Below are positions 53,882 through 62,467 of a stretch of 64,000 nt of DNA, one piece after another; positions within the stretch are counted from its first letter, which is position 1, and each line of letters starts with the position of its first letter. The translations under genes were made by a program, and so were the position numbers. Source of the DNA: Oscillospiraceae bacterium (GTDB taxonomy: Bacteria > Bacillota > Clostridia > Oscillospirales > Oscillospiraceae); contig CADCKQ010000005.1 in assembly GCA_902802045.1 (NCBI GenBank), positions 1 through 64,000 of the forward strand, read 5' to 3'. Below the pieces are notes generated by a model, which searched no databases, had not been told where the DNA came from, and saw nothing but the letters and a program-made list of their open reading frames with translations.

Positions 53882-55531
53882 GTGAAAAGATCATTTTACA
53901 AAACTGTTGCGATTATTCTGGTCCTTGCGGCGCTGCTGCCGCTTGCGGCCTGCGGAAAGAAAAACACGGCCGAGGAGGAGGAGGAATACGTCTCCACGGG
54001 CGGCGAGGACCTTCTGGTCGCAGACGCCGCGGACAAGGTGTTCACCCTCAACAGCAGTTCGCACTACAGTCTCAATCCGATAATCGCGACGAACCACGCG
54101 AACCAGCTCATCTGCGACCTGGTCTATGAGAACATGCTCGATCTCGACAACAGCTTCAATGTCCTTCCGGGCATCCTGGTCGAGGGCAGCTGCAACGAGG
54201 ACGGGACCTACTGGACCTTCAATATGGACCTAGAAAACCCACACTATTTCCACGACGGATCCGAGGTCACCGCGAGAGATGTGCGCATTTCCCTGCAGTA
54301 CGCCGTACAGTCGGACAGATACGCGGGCAGATTCTCGTCGTTTATGGGCTGCAGCCACGACAACGACGCCGGAAAGATATATGTGGCGCTCGGCAAGGGC
54401 AACACCCAGTTCAACAAGCTGATGAACATTCCGGTCATAAAGGCGGGCACTTATGACAGTGACCACCCGATCGGAAGCGGCCCTTACACATACAATGAGG
54501 ACTTCACCCAGCTCGTGGCGGCGGAGACATATCCCGGCTACAAGACCCTTCCGGTCGACACCATATACATAAAGGAATATTCCTCGGCCGCGGATATCAT
54601 ATCCGCTTTTGAGGACTCCTATATAGACATCACGATAAACGACCCCTCGAGCTACACGAACCTCGGCTTCGCGAGCACGAACGAGAACCACGACTACGCC
54701 ACAACGAACATGCACTATGTAATGTTCAACTCCGAAAGCACCGTATGCCGCTATGCCGCCTTCCGCTATGCCATGGCAATCGCTTTCGACAGGAACTATC
54801 TTGTGGATATGCTAAAAGGCCACGGTGTCGCCGCTGCCTGTCCGATGTATCCCACCTGTTCCCTGTACCCGACGGATATAGCAAACAGCCTCAGGTATGA
54901 CCTCGACAAGTGCGCCAGCATTCTTGAAAACGCGGGCGTGGCCGATTATAACGAGGACGGCTGGCGCGAGTACATGAGCGGCGTTCCGGTCGCATTCAGG
55001 CTGAGATTCATCGTCTGCAACGACTCCTCCGCAAAGGTCGGCGTCGCGAACAAATTCGCTGCCGATATGGAGAAGATAGGGGTGAGGGTGGATGTTCTGC
55101 CACTCGTGTGGGACGACTACGTCAAAGCCCTCGAAGAGGGAGAATTCGATATGTACTACGGGGAGATCCGCCTGCGTAACGACTTCGATCTGACCGAGCT
55201 TTTCGACCCGGACAGCGGCATGGACAAGAAGACGGAGATCTGGCACGGCATCAACTACTCCAGGTCCAAGGATACAAGCTACGCGGATTATATAAACGCG
55301 TATCTCGCCTCAAGCGACAGGACTGTCGCGGGCAACTATTCTGCGCTCTGCAACTATGTCGCGCAGGAGAGCCTTCTGATCCCGCTCGGCTTTGAAAACC
55401 AGCAGCTCATAAGCCACCGCGGGATATGCCAGGGTTTGAATCCCAATTACGGAAACCCGCTTTACGATTTCCAGAACTGGACTATAGACTTGAGCTATAC
55501 AAATACGAGAAAAGCAAAGGGAGGAAACTGA
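53882..55531 (+). CDS. Peptide/nickel ABC transporter substrate-binding lipoprotein (family 5)
   Basis: The 549-aa protein has a lipoprotein signal ending in LAAC, with Cys24 to be lipidated, and an acidic linker. The remainder is a family 5 solute-binding protein fold, beginning with SLNPIIATNHANQLICDLVYEN. No permease or ATPase gene is nearby, so it is an orphan receptor. The start is GTG 53882, with GGGAG 14 nt before it. It ends 1 nt before the cdd gene. Confidence 0.85.
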   Translation: MKRSFYKTVAIILVLAALLPLAACGKKNTAEEEEEYVSTGGEDLLVADAADKVFTLNSSSHYSLNPIIATNHANQLICDLVYENMLDLDNSFNVLPGILVEGSCNEDGTYWTFNMDLENPHYFHDGSEVTARDVRISLQYAVQSDRYAGRFSSFMGCSHDNDAGKIYVALGKGNTQFNKLMNIPVIKAGTYDSDHPIGSGPYTYNEDFTQLVAAETYPGYKTLPVDTIYIKEYSSAADIISAFEDSYIDITINDPSSYTNLGFASTNENHDYATTNMHYVMFNSESTVCRYAAFRYAMAIAFDRNYLVDMLKGHGVAAACPMYPTCSLYPTDIANSLRYDLDKCASILENAGVADYNEDGWREYMSGVPVAFRLRFIVCNDSSAKVGVANKFAADMEKIGVRVDVLPLVWDDYVKALEEGEFDMYYGEIRLRNDFDLTELFDPDSGMDKKTEIWHGINYSRSKDTSYADYINAYLASSDRTVAGNYSALCNYVAQESLLIPLGFENQQLISHRGICQGLNPNYGNPLYDFQNWTIDLSYTNTRKAKGGN

Positions 55532-55532
55532 T

Positions 55533-55913
55533 ATGACAGACAGAGAGCTCATGAGCATCGCGAAGGAGGCCTCAAAGAACGCCTACGCGCCGTACTCCAA
55601 ATTCCAGGTGGGCGCCGCCCTCGAGTGTGAGGACGGGACCGTGTTCACAGGCTGCAATGTGGAAAATGCTGCTCTCGGCAGCACCATCTGTGCGGAGCGC
55701 ACCGCCTGCTGCAAGGCGGTCAGCGAGGGCCACAGAAAGTATTCGAGGATCGCGATCTACGGTGAGAGCAGAGGCTACTGCATGCCCTGCGGCTCCTGCA
55801 GACAGTTTCTGGCCGAGTTCTCACCGGAGATGGAGGTCCTGTGCTCCAGAGCGGACGGAAGGTATGTCAGCTACAAGCTCAGCGAGCTGCTTCCGCACAC
55901 GTTTGATTACTGA
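55533..55913 (+). CDS. cdd: Cytidine deaminase
   Basis: The 126-aa enzyme converts cytidine and deoxycytidine to the uridines. Zinc ligands are C53, C86 and C89 (PCGSC), and the proton shuttle is E55 in CAE. This is the homotetrameric three-Cys type usual in Gram-positives. ATG 55533 follows GGGAGG. It is followed by the palindrome array, whose first hairpin could end its transcript. Confidence 0.95.
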   Translation: MTDRELMSIAKEASKNAYAPYSKFQVGAALECEDGTVFTGCNVENAALGSTICAERTACCKAVSEGHRKYSRIAIYGESRGYCMPCGSCRQFLAEFSPEMEVLCSRADGRYVSYKLSELLPHTFDY

Positions 55914-55942
55914 ACGTGATCGCTGAGGAAACAGATTATATT

Positions 55943-56190
55943 GATGACAGCTTGAAGAGGGTGACAGCTCAAAAAATGAGCTGTCACCCTCTGATCCGTT
56001 GGGGCGCAATGCCTGATGACAGGTGACAGCTGAAACGGGATATACCCTGAGCTGTCACCAAATGTTATGTAAACTAATAAGGGTGACAGCAGCGTTTCTG
56101 CTGTCACCCTGTCATCAACCCAGTAATTTCAATGCTTTGAGCGATGACAGCTCGATTTTCGAGCTGTCATCATCTTATATGCTGTCATCA
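55943..56190. repeat. Array of four palindromes built on GTGACAGC / GATGACAGC
   Basis: Four hairpins follow one another. They are 55956-55992 (16-bp stem), 56022-56059 (10 bp with inner GGG/CCC), 56080-56110 (13 bp) and 56143-56171 (12 bp). Each has (G)GTGACAGC or GATGACAGC on the left and its complement on the right. Extra half-copies lie at 55943, 56014-56021 and 56180, the last inside the end of the minus-strand ATPase gene. About a dozen TGACAG/CTGTCA units occur in 250 nt. Spacing and strength suggest iterons, a replication or transfer site, or an RNA element; T-runs are absent. Confidence 0.8.
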
Positions 56191-57413
56191 GAATCTTCGC
56201 AGGAAATGTCCAACGTATCAAACTCCAGAGTGCGTTCGCTTTTGTTGCGCGAGTAATTGTATGCCACCCCGTATTCTAGGAGAAGTTTCGCGGCTTCTTC
56301 CTTAACTATCTTAGTTACGGTATTTGTTTTTGCTTCAGGACCGATCGCTATTGCAAGCTCTGTGGGAGTGCCTGACCAGGAACCGCCGTTTGACTGGACT
56401 ACTTCAACGATCTTCCTTCGTAAATGCTCCTTCGGATCTTCGTCGGGATCGTCGCCCTCGCCTTCGAGCTGCCATTCGAGAGTATCGTCTTCGCGGCTGA
56501 GACGGAGCTTTTTGTCCGGAATATCTCTGCCCGTCATAAGTATCGACGCCTTCTGCGCCTGCCGGTCCGTTTTATACATGATATAGGCTCCGTCAGCTGC
56601 GCCGTTGAGACCCTGGGAGCCGCTGATGGTATTGAATTTGTCAGAAGAATCCTGTTTTCTCGTATGGTGCACCAGGAGCATGCAGAGATTTTTACTGTCC
56701 GCGAAGGCCTTCAGAGCCCCGACCAGATCATAGTCGTTTTCATAGCTGCTTTTCTTCGAACGGATCTTCTGAAGAGTATCAATGACGATGAGCTTTGTAT
56801 CGGGGTGTTTTGAGACAAAGCGCTCCAAATCATCCAGAAGACCCTGGTCGATCGTTTTCGCGCTGACCTTGAAATACAGCCCCTCCGGCAGATCTTTTCC
56901 GTATATGGAGTTGTATCTGTACTGAAGTCTCTCCTCAGTATCCTCAAGCGCGAGGTACAGGACCGTACCGCGGTTGACCTTGTAGCCCCACATCGGCTCG
57001 CCGCTGCTCACGTGACAGGTGATCCCTGCCATGGCGAAGGATTTGCCGACCTTCGGGGCGCCCGCGAATATATACGTTCCGGGATACAGAAAACCTTCGA
57101 TCAGAGGCTCCTTCGGCTTAAAGGCCTTTTTCTGCAGCTCCCTCGCGGAAATATATCCCTCATCGCCGGTATTTTCGGCTGCCGGAGGAAGTGACCCGGC
57201 GGGCTCAAGTTCTTCCCACCAGAGCGTGACGTCTTCCGAGGCTTCAAAGTCCTCTTTAGATTTTGTAATCATATCGAATATCGCCCGGATCTGCCGCGCC
57301 TCTTTTTCCGCCTGCTCCTCATGTGCTTTCTCAATATCCGCCTCGAGCGCCGTATACCGGAGATCGTCGAAAAACCGGATGCTCTCTTCAAGTTCTTCTC
57401 TGCTTCTCTTCAT
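56175..57413 (-). CDS. RepA-like RecA-fold ATPase
   Basis: The 412-aa protein has a charged helical N-terminus (1-105) and a RecA-type core like plasmid RepA/AAA_25 helicases. Walker A is GAPKVGKS (118-125), Walker B is LIVIDTLQKI, then follow HHTRK and GSQGLNGAADG. The C-terminal part (about 330-390) looks like a winged helix. Such proteins unwind DNA at plasmid or phage origins. The gene follows the LexA-type gene by 1 nt. Its last codons contain a GATGACAGC unit of the adjoining array. Confidence 0.78.
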   Translation of the reverse strand: MKRSREELEESIRFFDDLRYTALEADIEKAHEEQAEKEARQIRAIFDMITKSKEDFEASEDVTLWWEELEPAGSLPPAAENTGDEGYISARELQKKAFKPKEPLIEGFLYPGTYIFAGAPKVGKSFAMAGITCHVSSGEPMWGYKVNRGTVLYLALEDTEERLQYRYNSIYGKDLPEGLYFKVSAKTIDQGLLDDLERFVSKHPDTKLIVIDTLQKIRSKKSSYENDYDLVGALKAFADSKNLCMLLVHHTRKQDSSDKFNTISGSQGLNGAADGAYIMYKTDRQAQKASILMTGRDIPDKKLRLSREDDTLEWQLEGEGDDPDEDPKEHLRRKIVEVVQSNGGSWSGTPTELAIAIGPEAKTNTVTKIVKEEAAKLLLEYGVAYNYSRNKSERTLEFDTLDISCEDSDDSI

Positions 57414-57414
57414 T

Positions 57415-58032
57415 TCAGTTCGTGAATCCTTCTTTATTTTTGATAATGTATTTCATGACTCCCTGGATGAACAGTGTGCCGTACTCCCCGGGGTATATGT
57501 CCCCGAAATCCGGATTTTCGGGGTGGAGGTAGGGAATGCCGTCCCCGTCAAACTTTAAAGTCTTCAGCGTGTTCTCCGAATCGAGGAGCGCGACGACGAT
57601 GTCGCCCTCCCTAGGCTCCCTGTCCCTGTCGACTATGATAAGGTCTCCGGGCTCTATCCCCGCGTTTATCATGGAAAGGCCTCTCGCGAAGAGGGCGTAG
57701 TAGTTCCCGCGCCCGAATATCCTCGTCGGCAGGGGGATATATTCGTCATAGACGATGTCCTCGGCCTGGGGCTCTCCGCACTGTATGCTGCTGAGTATCG
57801 GAACAAAGCAGATGCCTGGAGAGGTGTTGGACATGCGTCTGGTTCTGAGCATCCCGTTGCTGTAATACAAAAGCCCCTTTCCGTTCATATCCACCAGATA
57901 GTTCTGGATGACGCTCTTGGATTTGCCGAGCGTTTCCGCTATCTCGCTGACAGAAGGCGCTCTGCCGTTCGCGAAATAAAAATCGTCTATGAGAGTGACA
58001 AGCTCTTCCATAAGTTCCGGATCTTTTTTCAT
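57415..58032 (-). CDS. lexA: LexA-type self-cleaving repressor
   Basis: The 205-aa protein has an N-terminal winged helix-turn-helix (about 1-65, PSVSEIAETLGKSKSVIQN). A linker with the cleavage pair C85-G86 (Ala-Gly in most LexA) leads to an S24 peptidase domain with S120 and K157, the normal 37-residue spacing. It may be the SOS repressor or an element-borne relative. The start is MKKDPELM, with GGAGGG 6 nt before it. It heads a two-gene unit with the RepA-like ATPase and diverges from a WYL regulator. Confidence 0.82.
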   Translation of the reverse strand: MKKDPELMEELVTLIDDFYFANGRAPSVSEIAETLGKSKSVIQNYLVDMNGKGLLYYSNGMLRTRRMSNTSPGICFVPILSSIQCGEPQAEDIVYDEYIPLPTRIFGRGNYYALFARGLSMINAGIEPGDLIIVDRDREPREGDIVVALLDSENTLKTLKFDGDGIPYLHPENPDFGDIYPGEYGTLFIQGVMKYIIKNKEGFTN

Positions 58033-58050
58033 AAAGAACCCTCCGTTCTT
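58033..58050 (-). promoter_or_regulatory. Inverted repeat around the lexA ribosome binding site
   Basis: On the minus strand AAGAAC-GGAGG-GTTCTT: the ribosome binding site is the five-base spacer between 6-bp arms. It resembles an SOS box (GAAC-N4-GTTC) but with five bases between. It may be a LexA site or an RNA hairpin exposing the site in its loop. Confidence 0.4.
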
Positions 58051-58244
58051 GATGAGCGTATGATAGGTCCGGAGCCGCGGAAAATCAAATTCCCGGGAAA
58101 TAGTCATATACATACCGGTGTATACGAATGCCCGGATTCAAGCTCCCCGAGAGCCCCTTTCCTTTGCGGCGCAAAGGCCGCGTGAAAATTGAAAAATATG
58201 CCGTACAAATACATATGTGTGTACTTGTAAGATCCGGATACGCC

Positions 58245-58273
58245 TTTACAAAATATATCCCGCTTGGTATAAT
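58245..58273 (+). promoter_or_regulatory. Sigma-A promoter of the WYL gene
   Basis: TTTACA, 17 bp, TATAAT, 29 nt before ATG 58303. Upstream at 58193-58222 lies an imperfect palindrome centred on ACATATGT that could be an operator. Confidence 0.8.
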
Positions 58274-58302
58274 TATTTTACAAAAACCGGGAGGACCGCT
58301 GT

Positions 58303-59286
58303 ATGGCAAATTCGGACGTTGTATGTTTTTCCAGGATAAAGGAGCTGCTCGAAAACGAGCTCGAACCCCTGAGCACGAAAGATATCAGGGAGAGGCTCGC
58401 CCTCGAGGGCATCTCGTGCGACAGACGGACCGTCTGGAAGTATCTCGATATCATTAATGACAGCTTCTGTCCGGTCTTCAGAAAGAGGTCAGGTAAGGAT
58501 AACGTCTTCTGGATAGAAAAGCAGGCGCCCGTCCGTTTCAACGGCGCGGAGCTCCAGATCCTGCTCGACTGCGTGCATGCCGCATCATTTGTCGACGCGC
58601 CCACCTCGGAGAGGCTTTCCTCCAAGCTGGCCTCCTTAGGGGACGATCCGGAGAAGAAGGAGCTCCTGAAGGGCAGGGTGGTCTTCAATCCGAAGAAGCA
58701 CACGAATCCCGAGGTGGAGGACTCCACCTGGGCGATCTCGGAGGCTGTAAGGAAGAACAGGAAGATACGCTTCAAATACTTTGACCTCGACGAGAACAAA
58801 GGGCGGGTCTACCGCTATGACGGACAGTTCCGCACGGCAGACCCCGCGTTTCTAGCTGAGAACGAGGATAAATATTATCTTGTCTGCTGGGATGAGAGAA
58901 AAGAGCGCGGCAACCGCAGCTTCTACAGGGTGGACAGGATGTCCGAGGTGTCGATGCTGGATGAAAAAGCTGCCCCCGAGACGCTCGCACTCAGAAACGA
59001 GGCGCCCTATCTCATGAGCAGTGTTTTCCGGATGTTCTCCGGCAAAGGAAGAAGGATTACTCTCCGCTTCGACAAGAGCGTATTGAACAGCATCTATGAC
59101 CGCTTCGGAGAAAAGATAAACGTGCGCCCCTGCGGAGACGGGAAGTATCAGATATCGGCCATGGCGGAGACCTCGGGCACTTTCTACGGCTGGGTCTTCC
59201 AGTTCGGGAACCTGATCGAGATCGTCTCTCCCCGTGACGTCCGCGAGGAATTCAAGCTCCGCTGCCTCACCCTTGCGGAGAGGTGA
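58303..59286 (+). CDS. WYL-domain transcriptional regulator
   Basis: The 327-aa protein has an N-terminal helix-turn-helix (about 20-50, STKDIRERLALEGISCDRRT) and a WYL domain (about 145-225; KIRFKYFDLDENKG, KYYLVCWDERK). A C-terminal WCX-like extension (about 250-325) follows. WYL regulators often sense nucleic acids or nucleotides and control defence or DNA-damage genes. It diverges from lexA and points toward the AT-rich segment. ATG follows GGGAGG. Confidence 0.88.
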   Translation: MANSDVVCFSRIKELLENELEPLSTKDIRERLALEGISCDRRTVWKYLDIINDSFCPVFRKRSGKDNVFWIEKQAPVRFNGAELQILLDCVHAASFVDAPTSERLSSKLASLGDDPEKKELLKGRVVFNPKKHTNPEVEDSTWAISEAVRKNRKIRFKYFDLDENKGRVYRYDGQFRTADPAFLAENEDKYYLVCWDERKERGNRSFYRVDRMSEVSMLDEKAAPETLALRNEAPYLMSSVFRMFSGKGRRITLRFDKSVLNSIYDRFGEKINVRPCGDGKYQISAMAETSGTFYGWVFQFGNLIEIVSPRDVREEFKLRCLTLAER

Positions 59287-59437
59287 TACATTTAACAGCA
59301 TCTAAGGGAAGAGAGCTTTGAAACAAGGATTTTCGTAGTCAGTAGACTTATATAGCATATATGATAGTCCAATAAAACTAGGCTGTAGATTGATGTAAAA
59401 CAATAAGATTTATTATTTAATTCTGGAGGTGATTATA

Positions 59438-61807
59438 ATGAGTGATAATCAACTTGTTCCACAAAATAATATTTTGCCTTCGTTATCTGAAGAAAATGAG
59501 AAAAATGCGCTTGCTGTAGTTAACTATGAAAGAGTTGACGCATCACATTATTCTTTCTCATATCGTTTCAATAAAGATGTTGAATTGCGTATGGATGAAT
59601 CAAATCACAATTCAAACGAGACTGATTTTGTTGACATAGATTACGATGAAAGAATTATTGAATCTGAAAGGATTTATTATTCTTTAGCGGCTGCGAGCGG
59701 AATCTTGACTGGAACTGTTTCAATGATACATCTTAAAGAGGAACAGATACGCAAAATTGAAGAGTTTAAAGAAAAAGATTGGAAAAAGATAATAATTACT
59801 GTTGCAAATCTCACAGGATACAAAAAGAGTGATTATAAAGGTGCCTCAAGTCATTTAGTAACTAGAGCTATCAAAACTGGTGAAAAAGATGGTAAGACAA
59901 AGATCATATATACTGTATTGGCGAAACACCCAACAGTTACGGGACTTGCTTTCTCCATTATTAACCAGTTTTCTGAAAAAGCCATTACTTTGGATGAAAA
60001 TGGGAAAACCGGAATTGAAAATCTTCCTGATTACTATGTCATTGGTAAAACGAATGGAGAAAAGATTGTCTGTGCGGTTCTTTATTGGATTTTTGAATTA
60101 GCTTTAGATGAGGCACAAAGCAACAGACATGTTTTAAATGAAATAGGTATCTCAAAAGAGTTGATTCGTATAATAAAAGAGTTTGCAAGTTTCTCTTTTA
60201 TAAAGAATATTTCCATAGATTATCAGACAGCAGAAAAACTTTTCTCAGAGTGGATTAGCATAATAATTGAGAGAGCAGAATTCTACCCTGCAGAAGACGA
60301 TCAAGATCAGTGCAACAACCCTCTAATTGGCCTTATGAGAGTTGTGTTAAATATAGCTGAAGACAGTTTCCCGGTTCTAATCAACGAGTGTATTATTCGG
60401 AGCATGTACATTTTGATCCGACTTTGCTCGGAGGTAAAGATTCGGAATATTTCTTCACTAGAGGAATTGGTTGATATACCGTCGGATAAGCTTCTCCCGG
60501 TTGATGAACGGATACTATCTAGGATGTGCTTGGTTGGAAGTGCTGCCTTCACAGCAGTTAACATAGCTGGTGCTACATTGAAAGCAATAAAGGATAAGAA
60601 GGCTGGGAATAGACAATTCTCGTCAACATTTTTTGCAGAATTAAATATCGCTGGAATTGGAAAGTTTATGTTTTGTTGTCTTGCTGACAGTAAATACTGG
60701 GGCGAAGATATCCGTATCCTTTTCCAAAGAAAAGCAAAGAAGCCCAAAGAACACTCAGGATTTGATACTAAAGAAGTAGAAGATGGAGGAGTATTTGAAT
60801 CTTTATATTTTGATGAGATACAAACCCGAATCTTATATTGTTTGGAAAGCATTGCTGTAAAATATGATATTGCCCGCACTGAAAACTCGGGAGATGCAGA
60901 AAAGAAAGAATTATGGTTGGATTCTTGGAAGACAATTCTTCTGAACGGAATGAACATCACTCCGGATTTGGCAAACGAGTATTTTCTGGAAGATGAAGAA
61001 ATATTATATAGCGGATTTTATAAGTTATCAAAAGATAAGCAGTATTGGAGATGGTTTTATCTTTTTACACAGGAATTTGCCCTGTTTAAGCCTTATTTCT
61101 CTTTAGGCTGTAAGGATGACAAACTATTTAAAAAACTTAAAATGGAAAATGATTACTTATCAAATGTCTTTATTCGCAAGCAAACCATAGTAAGCCAAGC
61201 CGAAGTCGACACTATTATAAAATCGTATTCAAAATACAAAGGATATATCAGCGGAAGCACAAAGAATAAAGTCATCGGAATAGGCGTAACGGCTGCGGCT
61301 GCGGCTGCAACAGGTGGTGTAGCACTTGCCTTTGCTCCTGGTATAGCAGCGGCAATTGCAGGTGAGGCAGTTGTAGGACTCCATGGTGCAGCTTTGACAA
61401 GTGCAAGCCTTGCTTTCGTCGGTGGAGGAGCTCTTGCAGCCGGAGGTCTTGGTATGGCAGGGGGAACAGCAATAATAACAGGTGGAGGAGCCCTTATCGG
61501 CCTTGTCGGTTCTGGCACAGCTTCTGCAGCAACAATTATTATGAACACCCCAAGCGGATATTGGGTACGCCAAAGTGCAAAATTATTAACTTACAGTGAT
61601 TGCGTTCTTTGTAACTACATGAACGATAAAGGTTCTGTCATAGAAATATCAAAACAGGTAAAAACTACAATATGTGAAATCCAAAAAGAACTAAATGACT
61701 TGAAAGCGGAAAAGAATGAACTGGATAAGCCTCTTGTGAAAAAGACTGCTGAGTATTTGACCTATTTAAAGAGATGCCACGATATGTTAGAGGTAATTGC
61801 TGAATAA
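59438..61807 (+). CDS. 789-aa protein with glycine/alanine-rich membrane region
   Basis: The product is of no family I recognise. It starts at ATG 59438, 9 nt after GGAGG. Residues 1-600 are a large soluble, mostly helical region rich in Lys, Glu and Ile. Near residues 612-705 (61271-61553) lies a nearly continuous stretch of Gly, Ala, Ile and Val with glycine-zipper spacing (GGALAAGGLGMAGG, GGGALIGLVGSG), probably two or three membrane helices. A short coiled coil ends the protein (about 735-785). This design resembles membrane-acting effectors. Low GC sets it apart from the genes before it. Confidence 0.7.
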   Translation: MSDNQLVPQNNILPSLSEENEKNALAVVNYERVDASHYSFSYRFNKDVELRMDESNHNSNETDFVDIDYDERIIESERIYYSLAAASGILTGTVSMIHLKEEQIRKIEEFKEKDWKKIIITVANLTGYKKSDYKGASSHLVTRAIKTGEKDGKTKIIYTVLAKHPTVTGLAFSIINQFSEKAITLDENGKTGIENLPDYYVIGKTNGEKIVCAVLYWIFELALDEAQSNRHVLNEIGISKELIRIIKEFASFSFIKNISIDYQTAEKLFSEWISIIIERAEFYPAEDDQDQCNNPLIGLMRVVLNIAEDSFPVLINECIIRSMYILIRLCSEVKIRNISSLEELVDIPSDKLLPVDERILSRMCLVGSAAFTAVNIAGATLKAIKDKKAGNRQFSSTFFAELNIAGIGKFMFCCLADSKYWGEDIRILFQRKAKKPKEHSGFDTKEVEDGGVFESLYFDEIQTRILYCLESIAVKYDIARTENSGDAEKKELWLDSWKTILLNGMNITPDLANEYFLEDEEILYSGFYKLSKDKQYWRWFYLFTQEFALFKPYFSLGCKDDKLFKKLKMENDYLSNVFIRKQTIVSQAEVDTIIKSYSKYKGYISGSTKNKVIGIGVTAAAAAATGGVALAFAPGIAAAIAGEAVVGLHGAALTSASLAFVGGGALAAGGLGMAGGTAIITGGGALIGLVGSGTASAATIIMNTPSGYWVRQSAKLLTYSDCVLCNYMNDKGSVIEISKQVKTTICEIQKELNDLKAEKNELDKPLVKKTAEYLTYLKRCHDMLEVIAE

Positions 61808-61940
61808 TAATAGTTTTGTAATTATTTGCGCTTTTTATGGCTAGAGCATAGATGAAGTGATTTGTTTAAGTATTTCTGAAAAATGATGATTAACAATATG
61901 AGGTACCAAATCGGTATCCCATTATAGTTCTTAAGTTACA

Positions 61941-61973
61941 GATTGCCACGGCGCTCTGGCGCCTCGCAATGAC
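61941..61973. repeat. REP-like palindrome
   Basis: GATTGC, CACG, then GCGC-TCTG-GCGC, then CTCGCAATGAC: ATTGC/GCAAT pair around a GC hairpin. Same plan as at 6509. It lies in the 264-nt gap between the two AT-rich genes. Confidence 0.6.
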
Positions 61974-62071
61974 AAGAAGCATTCTTCCAATAGTATTGAT
62001 TAAAAACAGTAGTTTATAATGCTATAGCTTTTTAGTATAAATATAAAGGCTTGGGATGAAAGGGAAAACTG

Positions 62072-62467
62072 ATGGGAACATATGTTTTGAGTAAATCATT
62101 TGAGGAATTAAGCATGAAAATACGAGATTCATTTCAAAAACTGTCATTCAAAGGGGTCAATTTATTGGATCAATATCTGAAATGGCTTGATGATGACAAG
62201 TTATTTGAATACTATGATGTAATAGGAAATCCATTCGAAGAAGGCGGACCCACAGCAGAAACATATAGAATAGATAATTCTGCGGATGATACTAAATTAA
62301 CGATGGAAAGCATTTACATGGCAGAATTTTTTTCAAAAGAACTTATAACCATTGAAAAAGAAGCCGTGAAAAATATATGTAAAATTAATACAGCCGATGT
62401 GAAACTGGTTGAAATAAAAGAATTTTTTGAATTCATCGATATAGTAAATGCTGAAGATGGGATATAA
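62072..62467 (+). CDS. N-terminal part of a large ORF ended by an in-frame TAA
   Basis: The 131-codon ORF starts at ATG 62072, about 7 nt after AAAGGG. It is helical and acidic (SFEELSMKIRDSFQKLSFKG at the start, EFFEFIDIVNAEDGI at the end). It stops at TAA 62465-62467, but the same reading frame then stays open, without another stop, to the end of the window (511 codons). No usable start codon with a ribosome binding site lies just after the TAA. So the two parts were, or are, one protein: a nonsense mutation, a sequencing error, or programmed readthrough. I do not recognise this N-terminal region. Confidence 0.65.
   Translation: MGTYVLSKSFEELSMKIRDSFQKLSFKGVNLLDQYLKWLDDDKLFEYYDVIGNPFEEGGPTAETYRIDNSADDTKLTMESIYMAEFFSKELITIEKEAVKNICKINTADVKLVEIKEFFEFIDIVNAEDGI

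Noticed and set aside
55943..56190. CRISPR array
   Set aside because: Units are palindromes of unequal spacing, not direct repeats with unique spacers, and no cas genes are present.
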